Source: Phycisphaerales bacterium (GTDB lineage Bacteria; Planctomycetota; Phycisphaerae; Phycisphaerales; UBA1924). Taken from it: a stretch of DNA of 64,000 bases. The notes beneath the pieces were generated by a model. That model was given only the letters and a program-made list of their open reading frames with translations, searched no databases and was not told the origin of the DNA. The stretch's first letter is position 1, and each line of letters begins with the position of its first letter. This document shows, piece after piece, positions 30,404 through 39,591 of the stretch. Position numbers and translations under genes: made by a program. Location: NCBI GenBank assembly GCA_029260295.1, contig JAJDDN010000002.1, positions 372,001 to 436,000 on the forward strand, given 5' to 3'.

Positions 30404-30946
30404 TCAGATCTTCGCGATCGCCTCGCCCTTTTCCAACTTCTCTTCGATGCTCTTGAGAATGCCCACAAGACCCGAACCCGGACCCTTGACAGCACCAACA
30501 AGATTCCGTGCAGGACTGAGCACCAAGGTGACCGCCTGAGCAATCGCCTCGTCGCGCGTTGGGAACCTACTCAGCTCCTTCACACCCGCATCGCCCTCAA
30601 ACAGCATCCCATCAAGTACCGCGCCCTTAAGCTCGATATCCGGGAACTCCTTGAGCAGCCCAACAATCTCGCGAGCAACATCGACGACCGACTCTGCCCC
30701 GTAGGTCAGAGCGCTAGCGCCGTTCATCACACCAGCGAGTGGTGCAAGCGTTGTCTCGCCAAACGCCTGACCAAAGAGGCTGTTCCGCATGATGGTCACA
30801 CGGATCTCCTTCTTGGCAAGACCGCTACGGATCGCGTTTGTATCGTTGGAACTAATCCCACGAAGACCGATCACCAGAGCATCCTCGGTCTCGCCGACTC
30901 GCTCGATGTAATCACGGATCATCATTTCTTTGACTGGTTTACTCAT
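30404..30946 (-). CDS. rplJ: 50S ribosomal protein L10
   Basis: 180 residues. The N-terminal rRNA-binding domain is followed by the helical L7/L12-binding tail (K-S-I-E-E-K-L-E-K-G). AAGGGA is eight bases before the ATG at 30946, and the gene starts 12 bases after rplA. Order and strand match the universal rplKAJL cluster. Confidence 0.95.
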   Translation of the reverse strand: MSKPVKEMMIRDYIERVGETEDALVIGLRGISSNDTNAIRSGLAKKEIRVTIMRNSLFGQAFGETTLAPLAGVMNGASALTYGAESVVDVAREIVGLLKEFPDIELKGAVLDGMLFEGDAGVKELSRFPTRDEAIAQAVTLVLSPARNLVGAVKGPGSGLVGILKSIEEKLEKGEAIAKI

Positions 30947-30958
30947 CGGATGATCCCT

Positions 30959-31648
30959 TTATTCTTCTTCGCTCGCAACAGCAACCTGAACCCCGGGGGT
31001 CATGGTGCCGCTGAGCGTGATCTTCTTGACATACTTACCCTTGACTGTCGAAGGACGAGCCTTCTCAATCGTGGCAACGAAATGATTGTAGTTCTCAAGC
31101 AAATCAGCCTCAGAGAAGCTCATCTTGCCCAGAATCGCATGGACATTCCCGCCCTTGTCAGCCCGGTACTCGAGCTTACCAGCCGAGAAGTCCTTGACCG
31201 CATCAGCGACCTTAGGTGTCACAGTACCGTTCTTCGGCGATGGCATCAGACCCTTAGGACCAAGCACCTTACCAAGAACAGACATCACACGCATCATGTC
31301 AGGCGATGCAATCGCAACATCAAAGTCGAACCAGCCGCCCTTCACCCTGCTCACAAGCTCATCGCCGCCCGCTTCAATCGCACCAGCAGCAAGCGCGTCC
31401 TTCACATGCTCAGGAGCACAGAACGCGATCACTTTCTTCGACTTGCCGATACCCTTAGGGAGCGACACCGAGCCACGAACCATCTGGTCCGCATGCTTAA
31501 CATCAACACCCAAGTGCATGCAAATCTCGACCGACTGATCGAACTTGGTAGCCTTAAACTTCTTCACCGCAGCGAGTGCTTCCGGGGCCTCAACAGCCTC
31601 CACAAGAACCATCGCAGCGTCTGCTTTCGCACGCTTTGTCATCGCCAT
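30959..31648 (-). CDS. rplA: 50S ribosomal protein L1
   Basis: 229 residues, usual length. The L1 signature region includes V-L-G-P-K-G-L-M-P-S-P-K-N-G-T-V. It begins 2 bases after the rplK stop, so the two are co-translated. L1 represses its own operon in other bacteria by binding the rplK leader; see the candidate site at 32083. Confidence 0.97.
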   Translation of the reverse strand: MAMTKRAKADAAMVLVEAVEAPEALAAVKKFKATKFDQSVEICMHLGVDVKHADQMVRGSVSLPKGIGKSKKVIAFCAPEHVKDALAAGAIEAGGDELVSRVKGGWFDFDVAIASPDMMRVMSVLGKVLGPKGLMPSPKNGTVTPKVADAVKDFSAGKLEYRADKGGNVHAILGKMSFSEADLLENYNHFVATIEKARPSTVKGKYVKKITLSGTMTPGVQVAVASEEE

Positions 31649-31650
31649 GA

Positions 31651-32073
31651 TTAAGCCCCCACCGTAATGCCCATTGAACGGGCAGTGCCAGCAATGACAA
31701 GCATCGCGGCATCAAGGTCATGTGAGTTCAAGTCTTCAAACTTCTCTTCAGCAATCTTGCGACACTGCTCCGAAGTAATCGAACCAACAATGGTCTGAGG
31801 CTCTCCCGAACCCTTTTCCAAACCAGCAGCTTCCTTGATCAAAACCGAAGCCGGTGAAGACTTGATCTCAAACTCAAACGAGCGATCGTTGTACACCTTG
31901 ATGATGCAACCAACGACCTTGCCGTTGAGCGCACCAGTCGCAGCATTAAACTGCTGAATAAACTGCCCAGGGTTCACACCCTTAGCACCGAGAACAGGAC
32001 CCAGAGGCGGAGCAGGCGTTGCCTTCCCCCCCGGTGCCATGATCTTAAACTGTTCGATAAGTTCTTTAGCCAT
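31651..32073 (-). CDS. rplK: 50S ribosomal protein L11
   Basis: 140 residues. The N-terminal domain has the Pro-rich A-P-P-L-G-P-V-L-G-A-K-G-V-N, and the C-terminal rRNA-binding domain ends I-A-G-T-A-R-S-M-G-I. The start at 32073 has AGGTGGAG five bases upstream. secE and nusG, usual upstream neighbours, are absent; a TPR-like secreted protein gene lies there. Confidence 0.97.
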   Translation of the reverse strand: MAKELIEQFKIMAPGGKATPAPPLGPVLGAKGVNPGQFIQQFNAATGALNGKVVGCIIKVYNDRSFEFEIKSSPASVLIKEAAGLEKGSGEPQTIVGSITSEQCRKIAEEKFEDLNSHDLDAAMLVIAGTARSMGITVGA

Positions 32074-32082
32074 TTGATCTCC

Positions 32083-32134
32083 ACCTCCCACTCCTGCGTT
32101 CGCTCTCAAAGAGCATCCGATCCTGGCAGATCGG
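32083..32134 (-). promoter_or_regulatory. Candidate L1 autoregulatory site in the rplK leader
   Basis: Immediately before rplK the minus strand has a hairpin (CCGATC-TGCCAG-GATCGG), then GGATGCTC, a short stem GCTC-TTTGA-GAGC, then GCAGGAGTGGGAGG running into the ribosome site. The pairing GATG...AGGA...GTGGGAG resembles the L1 site of 23S rRNA (GATGTGTAGGATAGGTGGGAG). Resemblance only; folding was not computed. Confidence 0.4.
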
Positions 32135-32307
32135 CACACGAGTGGTTCACACGGTTCACAATAATCCCACACATCACGCGATGCGCAGGGCCACGACTCT
32201 AGACACCACCAATATCCCAGTCCACACCCACACCCCTATCAACCTGTCAATTCAACAGTTCCACCCACCACCATCCCCACACACGACTTCTCAAAAACAC
32301 ACACCCA

Positions 32308-33084
32308 TCAAGGCCCCCCAACACCAAACCCCCGAACAATCTCCGTATCTAGACCGAGTTCAACAGCCCGCCCAAGCATCTCCATCGCCAGCTCCTGACG
32401 ACCCTGGCTCTGCATCAGCACCGCCACCAGCAGCCACCCCTTATCGCTCGGCTCCCGATGCGCAGACTGCACCGCCCGAACAACCAGCTTCCGCATCGGT
32501 TCAGTCGATTTCCCCAAAAAATGCCCCTTTAAAGGCATAATGCCCAACTCAGGGTTCTGCACATACGCCTCATGCATCAACTTCACCGCATCATCTACCC
32601 GCCGGGCCTCAAGCAACGCAACAGCCATCTCCCGCACCGCGGTCCAATCCTCAGGAAACTCCTGAAGATGCAGCCCATACGCCCCAATCGCCGCCTCAAC
32701 CACAGAATCACGAGATCTACGATTCACCCGATCCTCGGCCTCGGTCTCAAACGCCACCCGCGCCGTCTCATCATTAAACCGCCCACGCATCAGATCCCGA
32801 CCGTAATCAATCAACTTATATTCAACCCCAGCCCCCTCATCAGCCTCCCCACGACGCTCGCCAACACGCTCAAGCTCCCCCTCAGGCCCCTCGATCACTT
32901 CCTCATATCCATCGAAATACCAATATCTACTACTACATGATGGACCCGTACCAACCGAAAATGACCAGTTCACCGAGCATCCATTGACCTCATAGGACCC
33001 CGAATACGACTGCCCATGAACCACCCCACCAAAAAACAGTACCACCAACGCACCAATCCATCGAACTGCCATTCGTTCATTCAT
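32308..33084 (-). CDS. Secreted TPR-like protein, 258 residues
   Basis: A signal peptide (cleavage near V-V-H-G-Q) is followed by a short Cys/Tyr-rich segment (N-G-C-S-V-N-W, S-C-S-S-R-Y-W-Y-F) and then helical repeats (A-V-A-L-L-E-A-R-R-V-D-D-A-V-K-L-M-H) of TPR type. The start at 33084 has AAAGGG seven bases upstream. No family assigned. It stands where secE-nusG would be expected upstream of rplK, but a 234-bp gap separates them. Confidence 0.7.
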   Translation of the reverse strand: MNERMAVRWIGALVVLFFGGVVHGQSYSGSYEVNGCSVNWSFSVGTGPSCSSRYWYFDGYEEVIEGPEGELERVGERRGEADEGAGVEYKLIDYGRDLMRGRFNDETARVAFETEAEDRVNRRSRDSVVEAAIGAYGLHLQEFPEDWTAVREMAVALLEARRVDDAVKLMHEAYVQNPELGIMPLKGHFLGKSTEPMRKLVVRAVQSAHREPSDKGWLLVAVLMQSQGRQELAMEMLGRAVELGLDTEIVRGFGVGGP

Positions 33085-33195
33085 TCTTTGACCCTTTCAT
33101 CCATTCACCACTGATTCAAACGCATATATACAAAGATCCGCTCGCCGCCACTACCGGTTCCACCCCCGGCAACCACCCCATCCACCTACACACCC

Positions 33196-33201
33196 TACAG
33201 T
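33196..33201 (+). promoter_or_regulatory. -10-like hexamer, leaderless start
   Basis: TACAGT ends five bases (CCCCC) before the ATG at 33207. No ribosome site is present. Confidence 0.45.
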
Positions 33202-33206
33202 CCCCC

Positions 33207-33827
33207 ATGAATCCCCGCAAGAGACAATTAATCGCCATCACAACCACCGCACTCGCCCCCCTCCTCCTCACCGCCTGTTCAACCATCGGCCTGACAGGCG
33301 GCTCCTCAGGATCAAGCACCACAACAGACTCAGAAGGACTCACCTTCTCGGCACACTACCCCACCCGCGCCTACCAGTTCGCAGACAAAAACACCGCAGA
33401 TGTCTACCTCACAGACCTCTCAGACGACGAACTCTCCGCATTCTTCACAGATTCACAAGACTGGTCACAAATCACAGGCACCATCGCACAAATCCACCTC
33501 TTCCTCAACCCAAAGCCCGGACGCACACCAATCGAACCCACCGCCGCCTCCGCCTCAGTCAGATGGATCGTCATCACCAACGGCGAAATCGGCATCTACG
33601 ACGGCGCAGGCTTCATGCTCCCAGGACGACAGGTCGCCAAAGGACACATCTCAGGATCAATCCGCAACGCACCCCTCCGCCTAACACGCAAAACCCCAGG
33701 CTTCTCAGACCCACTCATCACACCAGAAATCAACATCAAGTTCGCCACCAAACTCGACGAGCAAAGCGCAATCGAACTCGCCTCAAGAGTCCAAGCCCTC
33801 GCCGCCAGAGCAACACCAATCCAATAA
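33207..33827 (+). CDS. Lipoprotein of unknown function
   Basis: 206 residues with a short basic start and a lipobox (L-L-L-T-A-C), then a Gly/Ser/Thr-rich linker (G-G-S-S-G-S-S-T-T-T) and a beta-rich domain containing W-I-V-I-T-N-G-E-I-G-I-Y. The domain may be related to small periplasmic lipoproteins of planctomycetes; I have no name for it. The stop codon lies inside a 16-base tandem repeat (33818-33849) and a strong terminator follows. Confidence 0.7.
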   Translation: MNPRKRQLIAITTTALAPLLLTACSTIGLTGGSSGSSTTTDSEGLTFSAHYPTRAYQFADKNTADVYLTDLSDDELSAFFTDSQDWSQITGTIAQIHLFLNPKPGRTPIEPTAASASVRWIVITNGEIGIYDGAGFMLPGRQVAKGHISGSIRNAPLRLTRKTPGFSDPLITPEINIKFATKLDEQSAIELASRVQALAARATPIQ

Positions 33828-33856
33828 GAACACAATCCAATAAGAACACAATCCAA
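33818..33856 (+). repeat. 16-base tandem repeat over the stop codon
   Basis: AATCCAATAAGAACAC occurs twice in a row (33818-33833, 33834-33849), followed by the first seven bases of a third copy. The gene stop TAA is within the first copy. Confidence 0.9.
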
Positions 33857-33863
33857 AAAATAA

Positions 33864-33907
33864 ACAAGCCCGCGCGAGCAATCACTCGCGCGGGCTTGTT
33901 CTTTTTT
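33864..33907. terminator. Bidirectional terminator between convergent genes
   Basis: A 15-bp perfect stem (ACAAGCCCGCGCGAG and its complement) with a six-base loop is followed by TCTTTTTTT on the + strand and preceded by AAAAAATAA, giving a T-run for the minus strand. Confidence 0.93.
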
Positions 33908-33936
33908 TAACCGATCGCCGTTCAGACCAACAACCC

Positions 33937-36150
33937 TTACGGGCAGCCAGCACCAAACGCCGACAAGAACGCCGCAATATCAAAGAAGTCAAAGCTCCCA
34001 TCACCGGTCAGATCCGCCGATGGATCCTGACCGCCAAACGCCGTCAAGAACGCCGCAATATCAAAGAAATCCAGCGATCCATCGCCGGTAAAGTCCGCGA
34101 CGCACTCGCCGCCATTACAAATGATCGTCGAGATAGAGAACCCATCAACCCCGCCCTCAACAAGCGAGTTGGCCCCCTCGTCAGTAAGCGTGAGCCGCAC
34201 CGCGAAGAACCCACTGAGCCCAACAAAGTCACTCACCAAATACCGCTTCATCTCCCACCCATCGGTGTCATCAATCTCGTCAACCGGGAACCAGTCAATA
34301 AAGTTCGGAGTGAACTCCACGATCATCCGCTCGCTATCAGCAGTATTGACCCAAGCCCAAAAACTCACCGTCGGATCCTCCATCATGGTCGTATCAACAA
34401 ACGGCGACATAAGCTGAGCAGGCCCCCCATCAAGATCCTCAACAACCCCGCGACCAGTCACAAAGCACCGCCCGGATCCATCGGCATCATGCTGAGCCCC
34501 GCCGTTACTCGTCCCTTGATTCGGATCCAGCCGCAGCCAGCCCCCGTCGGTCACGCCGTTATTGAATACAAGCCAGCCAGTATCAGTCTGGAAATCGTCA
34601 TCAAAGTGCACGACCAAATCATCGAACGCCGTCGTCCGCAACGCCCCGCTCGCGCCCCCCTCGGGATACTCCGTCGTATTCCCATCGGTATCCGAAATCT
34701 GGAAGTAATACAAAAGATCAACCCCACAATCCGTCGCAGGCAGCAACCCCTCAAAGGTCGAAGCATCAACCATACTCGTGGGCAACCCTACAAATCCAGC
34801 CCCGTTATCAACAAACAAAGTTGGCGTTCCAACAATCGTCCGCCCATGGAAGTTGGAAATCACAAGCTGCACAGCATCGCCCCCATCAGGAGACACAAAA
34901 TCAGGCGCCGAGGCAACATCCCCCTCAATCGTACGAGGCGCCGCGATCCCCGTAGGATTCGCAAGCGCATTCTGCAACCCAGAGTTAAACAAGTTGCACC
35001 CATGATTCCAGCCCCCACCAGACCCACACCCAGCATTCGTATGAATCCCGATCGCCTGATTGTTATTGTCATCAAGAATCACAGACCCAGAGTTCCCGCC
35101 CGTCGTGTCCGTCGTGTATTGAACAACATTCCCGTTGTAACCACGGAACGGCCCAGCATGCGTCTTCTGCACCCCATTCCAAGTAAACGACACCGGAGAC
35201 GAAACAGTACCGTACCCAGTAATCCGGATCGGACGCCCATCATTGGCAATCTGCGACGACGCCAGCGTATGCGAATCACCCTGTGCCGCCAGAGGCGAAA
35301 GCCCCGTCCCAGTATTATCAAAGGCCCCGAAGAACCCGTAATCATTCCCCAATGTCGGCCCCCCCGCCTGCGTCTGCACCGATGCCCCATCAATAACATA
35401 CTGATCCTGAGGCGGCGGATTCTGGTACCCACCACCACTACTCGACAAAGGCACATTAAACTGCACCACATTACCGCCACTCGGACTGCAGTGCCCCGCC
35501 GTCAAAAATGTATTGCCGTGATCCGAGAACAACCAAGCGCTGCACCCGATCGGCATCAAACGAGCATCACGCGGATCACTCGAAAGCACCCGATCATCAA
35601 CACTAAAGCAGATCGAAGCCGAAGCAACAGGTGCCGACGCCTGAACACCAGAAATCTGCACACGATCCGCACTCACCGATCCCGCAGATGCCATGATCTC
35701 AACCCGAACCGCATTCCCATTAAAGTACGCCGTCGTGTTCCCCCACACCCGCAACGCCTCCAAATCGAGATACTGCTCGTGCCCATCAAACAGCGAAGTC
35801 ACCCGAAGGTAGCTCTCTCTGACATCACCCGTCGCCGAGGACAGATCAACATCCCCAAACTCAAGCCGTAACCAGTCCGCATCCTCAACCCGCACCACAG
35901 TTGACCACGCCGCCTCCTGCGCCCCCTGCCGTCTCCCCATCGCCTGACCTTCAATCCCACCAAGAACCGCCGCCCCAACAACACTGCCAGAATCCACAGC
36001 CAACTTGATCTGACGGAAGTCCGCCTCAAGCAAATCCACCGGCTCGTTCTCCAGAGCCAACTCCCAAGAACGCTCGCCTGCCGCCAAGCCCCCCGCATTC
36101 GAAGACATCGCAAACCCACACATCGACAACAAGACCAAAGCTGACCGCAT
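33937..36150 (-). CDS. Secreted trypsin-like serine protease with C-terminal GC-type dockerin-like repeats
   Basis: 737 residues. Signal peptide (M-R-S-A-L-V-L-L ending N-A-G-G), an N-terminal beta domain, then a chymotrypsin-fold domain with the catalytic His in F-L-T-A-G-H-C and catalytic Ser in G-G-N-S-G-S. A C-terminal beta-sandwich region follows, and the end carries two copies of D-F/L-T-G-D-G-S-x-D-F-F-D-I-A-A-F-L and finishes G-A-G-C-P. That tail is typical of Phycisphaerae extracellular proteins and probably serves anchoring. The ATG at 36150 has AAGGA eight bases upstream. The C-terminal third is homologous to that of the metalloprotease at 51124. Confidence 0.85.
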   Translation of the reverse strand: MRSALVLLSMCGFAMSSNAGGLAAGERSWELALENEPVDLLEADFRQIKLAVDSGSVVGAAVLGGIEGQAMGRRQGAQEAAWSTVVRVEDADWLRLEFGDVDLSSATGDVRESYLRVTSLFDGHEQYLDLEALRVWGNTTAYFNGNAVRVEIMASAGSVSADRVQISGVQASAPVASASICFSVDDRVLSSDPRDARLMPIGCSAWLFSDHGNTFLTAGHCSPSGGNVVQFNVPLSSSGGGYQNPPPQDQYVIDGASVQTQAGGPTLGNDYGFFGAFDNTGTGLSPLAAQGDSHTLASSQIANDGRPIRITGYGTVSSPVSFTWNGVQKTHAGPFRGYNGNVVQYTTDTTGGNSGSVILDDNNNQAIGIHTNAGCGSGGGWNHGCNLFNSGLQNALANPTGIAAPRTIEGDVASAPDFVSPDGGDAVQLVISNFHGRTIVGTPTLFVDNGAGFVGLPTSMVDASTFEGLLPATDCGVDLLYYFQISDTDGNTTEYPEGGASGALRTTAFDDLVVHFDDDFQTDTGWLVFNNGVTDGGWLRLDPNQGTSNGGAQHDADGSGRCFVTGRGVVEDLDGGPAQLMSPFVDTTMMEDPTVSFWAWVNTADSERMIVEFTPNFIDWFPVDEIDDTDGWEMKRYLVSDFVGLSGFFAVRLTLTDEGANSLVEGGVDGFSISTIICNGGECVADFTGDGSLDFFDIAAFLTAFGGQDPSADLTGDGSFDFFDIAAFLSAFGAGCP

Positions 36151-36341
36151 AATGACCATCCTTCTCGCCAGGCCCAATTCAGCCACAGCGCAAAAACCAA
36201 AAAACAAAGTGTGCAATGCCCGCCATCAACCCCACGAAGACGACGCGACCACTCAGAAATACGACCCGCTCAGAGTAACCGATCAACCCACCCAATACAA
36301 GCAAACACCCAAAAACACCCAAAGACCGCCCCTTTCACCGA

Positions 36342-37445
36342 TCAACCCCCGTACCACTCATCCAGCGTCCCCTCACAAGCACCCCGATAAAGCATCCCAA
36401 GCACCCCCTCATCAAGCCCATGCCCAAACAACGCAGGCCCGCTCATCGCATCAAACGACTCCGGATCGCACATCATCAGATCAGGATCAGCAATATTTGA
36501 CTCCCCCCGATACCCAGTCTCATACATCGTCCGCAACGCCCAGTACCGCGACGCATACAACTCAAACGCCTCCTCCTCGCTGCTCGCCAGCTGGTTCCCA
36601 AACGCCGGGTTATCAGGATCAGACGCCGCCAGATGATCATCATGCGTCACGATGTCAGACCCGAAGAGAATCCGCCCCTCAAACCGCTTCAAGAACGCCA
36701 CAAGCTCACCCGTAGGCTGCTTGCTCAACTCCCGCACAATCCACTTGGTCGCGCTCGTATCAAGCACCAACCCCGGATGCCGATCCAGCAGCTCCGTCAA
36801 AAACCCAAGATCCTCCGGATACCCCCCCATGTGCGCCCCCAGACACCGCATCCCAGTCTTATCAAGCAACCGCCCCAACGACTCATACTGCTCCTTCTTC
36901 GTTCCATACACCGAAGCATCCTTATACATCGTAGAAAACCAGGTATCAGGATCCGCAACATGCACCATCAGCGACATCCCAAGTTCCTTCGCCCGCTCCG
37001 CAATCTTCAACTTCCAAGGCGAATCAAAAGGCACAATCTCCTCAGCATCAAGCCCCATCGGCTTCACATAATCCCGCAGCCGAGGCGCACCCCAAAACTT
37101 AATCATCCGCGCCCCACGCGCATGCCACTCCTCTAAGTTCTCAAGAAACCCCTCAGTATGCGCCCACTTCCGGTCCTCGTGCATGTACTCCGGGATCGCC
37201 ACAAACCGAACCCGGTCCCCAAGCACTTCCTTCACAGCATCAGCCTGAGACAACTGCGTCTGCGAGTACACCCGCTCGATCCCATACAGATCACACACCT
37301 CTTTGTACACCTTGGCCGCCCGCGCCCCATTGATATGAACATGCCCATCAATAATCGGCACCACAGGCTTCCCGAACCTGACCGCCTCAGCGCGATAGTC
37401 CAATCCAAGCCGATTCGCCGCCGTCATCTGGGTTTGCTCGCTCAT
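36342..37445 (-). CDS. Amidohydrolase (metal-dependent, amidohydrolase_2 type)
   Basis: 367 residues. The TIM-barrel motifs are D-G-H-V-H-I-N (first metal pair), M-V-H-V-A-D-P, G-A-H-M-G-G and the F-G-S-D-I segment carrying the terminal Asp. No signal peptide, so cytoplasmic. A clear AGGAGG stands eight bases before the ATG. Substrate cannot be inferred; the family includes decarboxylases and lactonases. Confidence 0.85.
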   Translation of the reverse strand: MSEQTQMTAANRLGLDYRAEAVRFGKPVVPIIDGHVHINGARAAKVYKEVCDLYGIERVYSQTQLSQADAVKEVLGDRVRFVAIPEYMHEDRKWAHTEGFLENLEEWHARGARMIKFWGAPRLRDYVKPMGLDAEEIVPFDSPWKLKIAERAKELGMSLMVHVADPDTWFSTMYKDASVYGTKKEQYESLGRLLDKTGMRCLGAHMGGYPEDLGFLTELLDRHPGLVLDTSATKWIVRELSKQPTGELVAFLKRFEGRILFGSDIVTHDDHLAASDPDNPAFGNQLASSEEEAFELYASRYWALRTMYETGYRGESNIADPDLMMCDPESFDAMSGPALFGHGLDEGVLGMLYRGACEGTLDEWYGG

Positions 37446-37533
37446 CCGTCTATCCTCCTCAGGTAACCATCAAGATAGCCCACAAGCATAGACCAAACCG
37501 ATCAGTTAGTTATTCCCTCCGTCTCGCACAAAT

Positions 37534-38724
37534 ATGTCCACTTCAGACCCAAAAACTTCCGTCGCCCTCGCCCACGACTGGCTCGTCGCCCGCCGTGGTG
37601 GCGAACTCGTCCTCGACGCCATCACTACCCACCTGCTCAACCCAAACCACAAATCAAACTACCGCATCACCCAGCTCTACACCATGTTCGATTCCGGTGA
37701 CCCCATCACCCCCGCCATCGACGCCATCCCCCGCACCACCTCCACCCTCAACCACCTCCCCAAACCCCTCCGCCGCTGGCTCCTCCCCCGCTATCCCAAA
37801 GCCGTCGAAGAACTCTCCCGCAAACTCGCCGCCCGCAACGAACTCCACCCCATCGACCTCCTCATCTCCACATCCTCCGCCGCCATCAAAGCCCTCGTGC
37901 CACCAACCTCTTCAAACTCCAAACCAGTCCCGCACATCTGCTACTGCCACGCCCCCGCCCGCTACCTCTGGTCGCAAACCGACCAATACACAACCCAGCC
38001 CGGACTCAAATCCAAACTCCGCGCCGCAGGACTCGACCACTTCGGAAACACACTCCGCGACTGGGACAAACGCACCGCAGACTCCGTCACCCAGTTCATC
38101 GCAAACTCACACTTCATCGCAAACCAAATCAGAAACACCTACAACCGCGATGCCGTCGTCATCCACCCACCAGTCCGAACCGACTACTTCACACCACCCA
38201 CAGACAACAACCCACCCCGCACCAACCACCTCCTCTATGTCGGCGCCATCGAACCCTACAAACGCGTAGACCTCGCCATCGAAGCCGCACTCCTCCTCAA
38301 CCTCCCCATCAACATCGTCGGCACCGGCTCCCAACTCGCCGCACTCAAAAACACCTACAAAAACAACCCCAAAATCATCTTCCATGGCCACACCACCGAC
38401 GAACAAGTACGCCAGCACTTCCGCACAAACCGCGCCCTCCTCCAACCACAAATAGAAGACTTCGGAATCACCGCAGTCGAAGCCCAAGCCTGCGGCCTCC
38501 CAGTAGTCGCACGCCGAGCAGGCGGCGCACTCGACTCAATCATCGAATCAAAAACCGGCACCCTCTTCGACCACCCAGACCCCAAAGAACTCGCCGAAGC
38601 CATCGACAAACTCCCAACCACGCCAGACACCGCCGGCACCTGCCGTGCAAACGCACTCCGATTTTCTTATGAAGCGTTCACAACCAAACTCGACGCCGTC
38701 ATCGCCGCCGCCCTCACCAGCTAA
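37534..38724 (+). CDS. Glycosyltransferase, GT4 family
   Basis: 396 residues with two Rossmann-like halves. The donor-binding half has V-G-A-I-E-P-Y-K-R-V-D-L-A-I and E-D-F-G-I-T-A-V-E-A-Q-A-C-G-L-P-V-V-A, the GT4 E-x7-E motif region. The N-terminal half starts A-L-A-H-D-W-L and G-G-E-L-V-L-D. It probably adds a sugar to a lipid-linked or surface glycan. Start ATG at 37534 has no good ribosome site. The stop lies 3 bases from the convergent flavin reductase-like gene. Confidence 0.9.
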   Translation: MSTSDPKTSVALAHDWLVARRGGELVLDAITTHLLNPNHKSNYRITQLYTMFDSGDPITPAIDAIPRTTSTLNHLPKPLRRWLLPRYPKAVEELSRKLAARNELHPIDLLISTSSAAIKALVPPTSSNSKPVPHICYCHAPARYLWSQTDQYTTQPGLKSKLRAAGLDHFGNTLRDWDKRTADSVTQFIANSHFIANQIRNTYNRDAVVIHPPVRTDYFTPPTDNNPPRTNHLLYVGAIEPYKRVDLAIEAALLLNLPINIVGTGSQLAALKNTYKNNPKIIFHGHTTDEQVRQHFRTNRALLQPQIEDFGITAVEAQACGLPVVARRAGGALDSIIESKTGTLFDHPDPKELAEAIDKLPTTPDTAGTCRANALRFSYEAFTTKLDAVIAAALTS

Positions 38725-38727
38725 CCA

Positions 38728-39300
38728 CTAATCCGGCCGCCCCACAAAGCCGCCCGTCTCACCCTCTTCACCGAGCTCGGTAGGCTCGATCTTGATCGAC
38801 TCCCCGTTGTGCATCACCCCAACGACAGACCCCACAAAGAACTCCTGAGCATTCTCAAGATCCACCCGCCGCAGAACCTCGCAATCCACCCAAGATGAAC
38901 ACTGCGACAACACCGGGCTCCCCGTCTGAAGCGTCAAGCACGCCAGCGTATCAAACGGATCAAGCCCAGGCACATGGATCGCCGACTCGGACCCATTGAG
39001 CCGTTGCCCAAACCGCCGCTCAATAAACTTATCCCCCTCGTCAATAAACCCAATCGCAAACGACCGAGAGTCCCGGATCAACGGATCAATCTCGTGCCCC
39101 TTCCGCATCGACACCCCAATCAGCAAAGGCTCAGTAGTCAGCCAGTGCACACTCTCCACAAGCACCCCCGCCCGTGATCCATCATGACCCGCCGTCATCA
39201 AATAACGACCCCGCGCTATCCGCGCGATCACACGATCAACTACTTTTTGGCTCGATTCATCCACTGAATCACTCCAAAGTCCGCCCACAAGCGAACCCAT
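38728..39300 (-). CDS. Flavin reductase-like FMN-binding protein
   Basis: 190 residues in the split-barrel flavin reductase family. Typical blocks: T-A-G-H-D-G-S-R-A-G-V-L-V-E-S-V, P-L-L-I-G-V-S-M-R-K-G-H and R-S-F-A-I-G-F-I. These enzymes reduce free flavin for a partner oxygenase, but no partner is nearby. The start is uncertain: ATG at 39300 is given, while a GTG about 13 codons downstream has a better ribosome site (GGAG, seven bases). Confidence 0.8.
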   Translation of the reverse strand: MGSLVGGLWSDSVDESSQKVVDRVIARIARGRYLMTAGHDGSRAGVLVESVHWLTTEPLLIGVSMRKGHEIDPLIRDSRSFAIGFIDEGDKFIERRFGQRLNGSESAIHVPGLDPFDTLACLTLQTGSPVLSQCSSWVDCEVLRRVDLENAQEFFVGSVVGVMHNGESIKIEPTELGEEGETGGFVGRPD

Positions 39301-39516
39301 CGGGGTCGCCTGCACGAACACACCCAAAATCGACCCCCAGAGCCCCCAACTTCTCCATGTTCACACCATGTCTTCATAATTTATCAATCAATCATCACAC
39401 AAGGACCCAATACCCACAACCCACTGCCTCATCTGCGCTTAGGCAACCTCCACACCACAATAACCACCACGGACCCACCACGCCCTGTCCACATTCAATC
39501 CCCAAAATTCACCACA

Positions 39517-39552
39517 GTGGGTCAAGCGGCTTGCGTTGTGGGTCGAAGTGGG
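39517..39552 (+). promoter_or_regulatory. MraZ operator: three GTGGG boxes
   Basis: GTGGG occurs at 39517-39521, 39538-39542 and 39548-39552, that is, spaced 21 and 10 bases. MraZ is known to bind TGGGN repeats five bases apart in its own promoter; the last two boxes fit exactly. Boxes 2 and 3 lie between -35 and -10, so binding should repress. Confidence 0.8.
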
Positions 39553-39559
39553 ACATAAT
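39531..39559 (+). promoter_or_regulatory. mraZ promoter
   Basis: TTGCGT (39531-39536), 17-base spacer, CATAAT (39554-39559). Expected +1 is near 39566, 26 bases before the GTG start. Confidence 0.7.
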
Positions 39560-39591
39560 CCCATACATGAACCCCATCGAGGCCCCAACCC

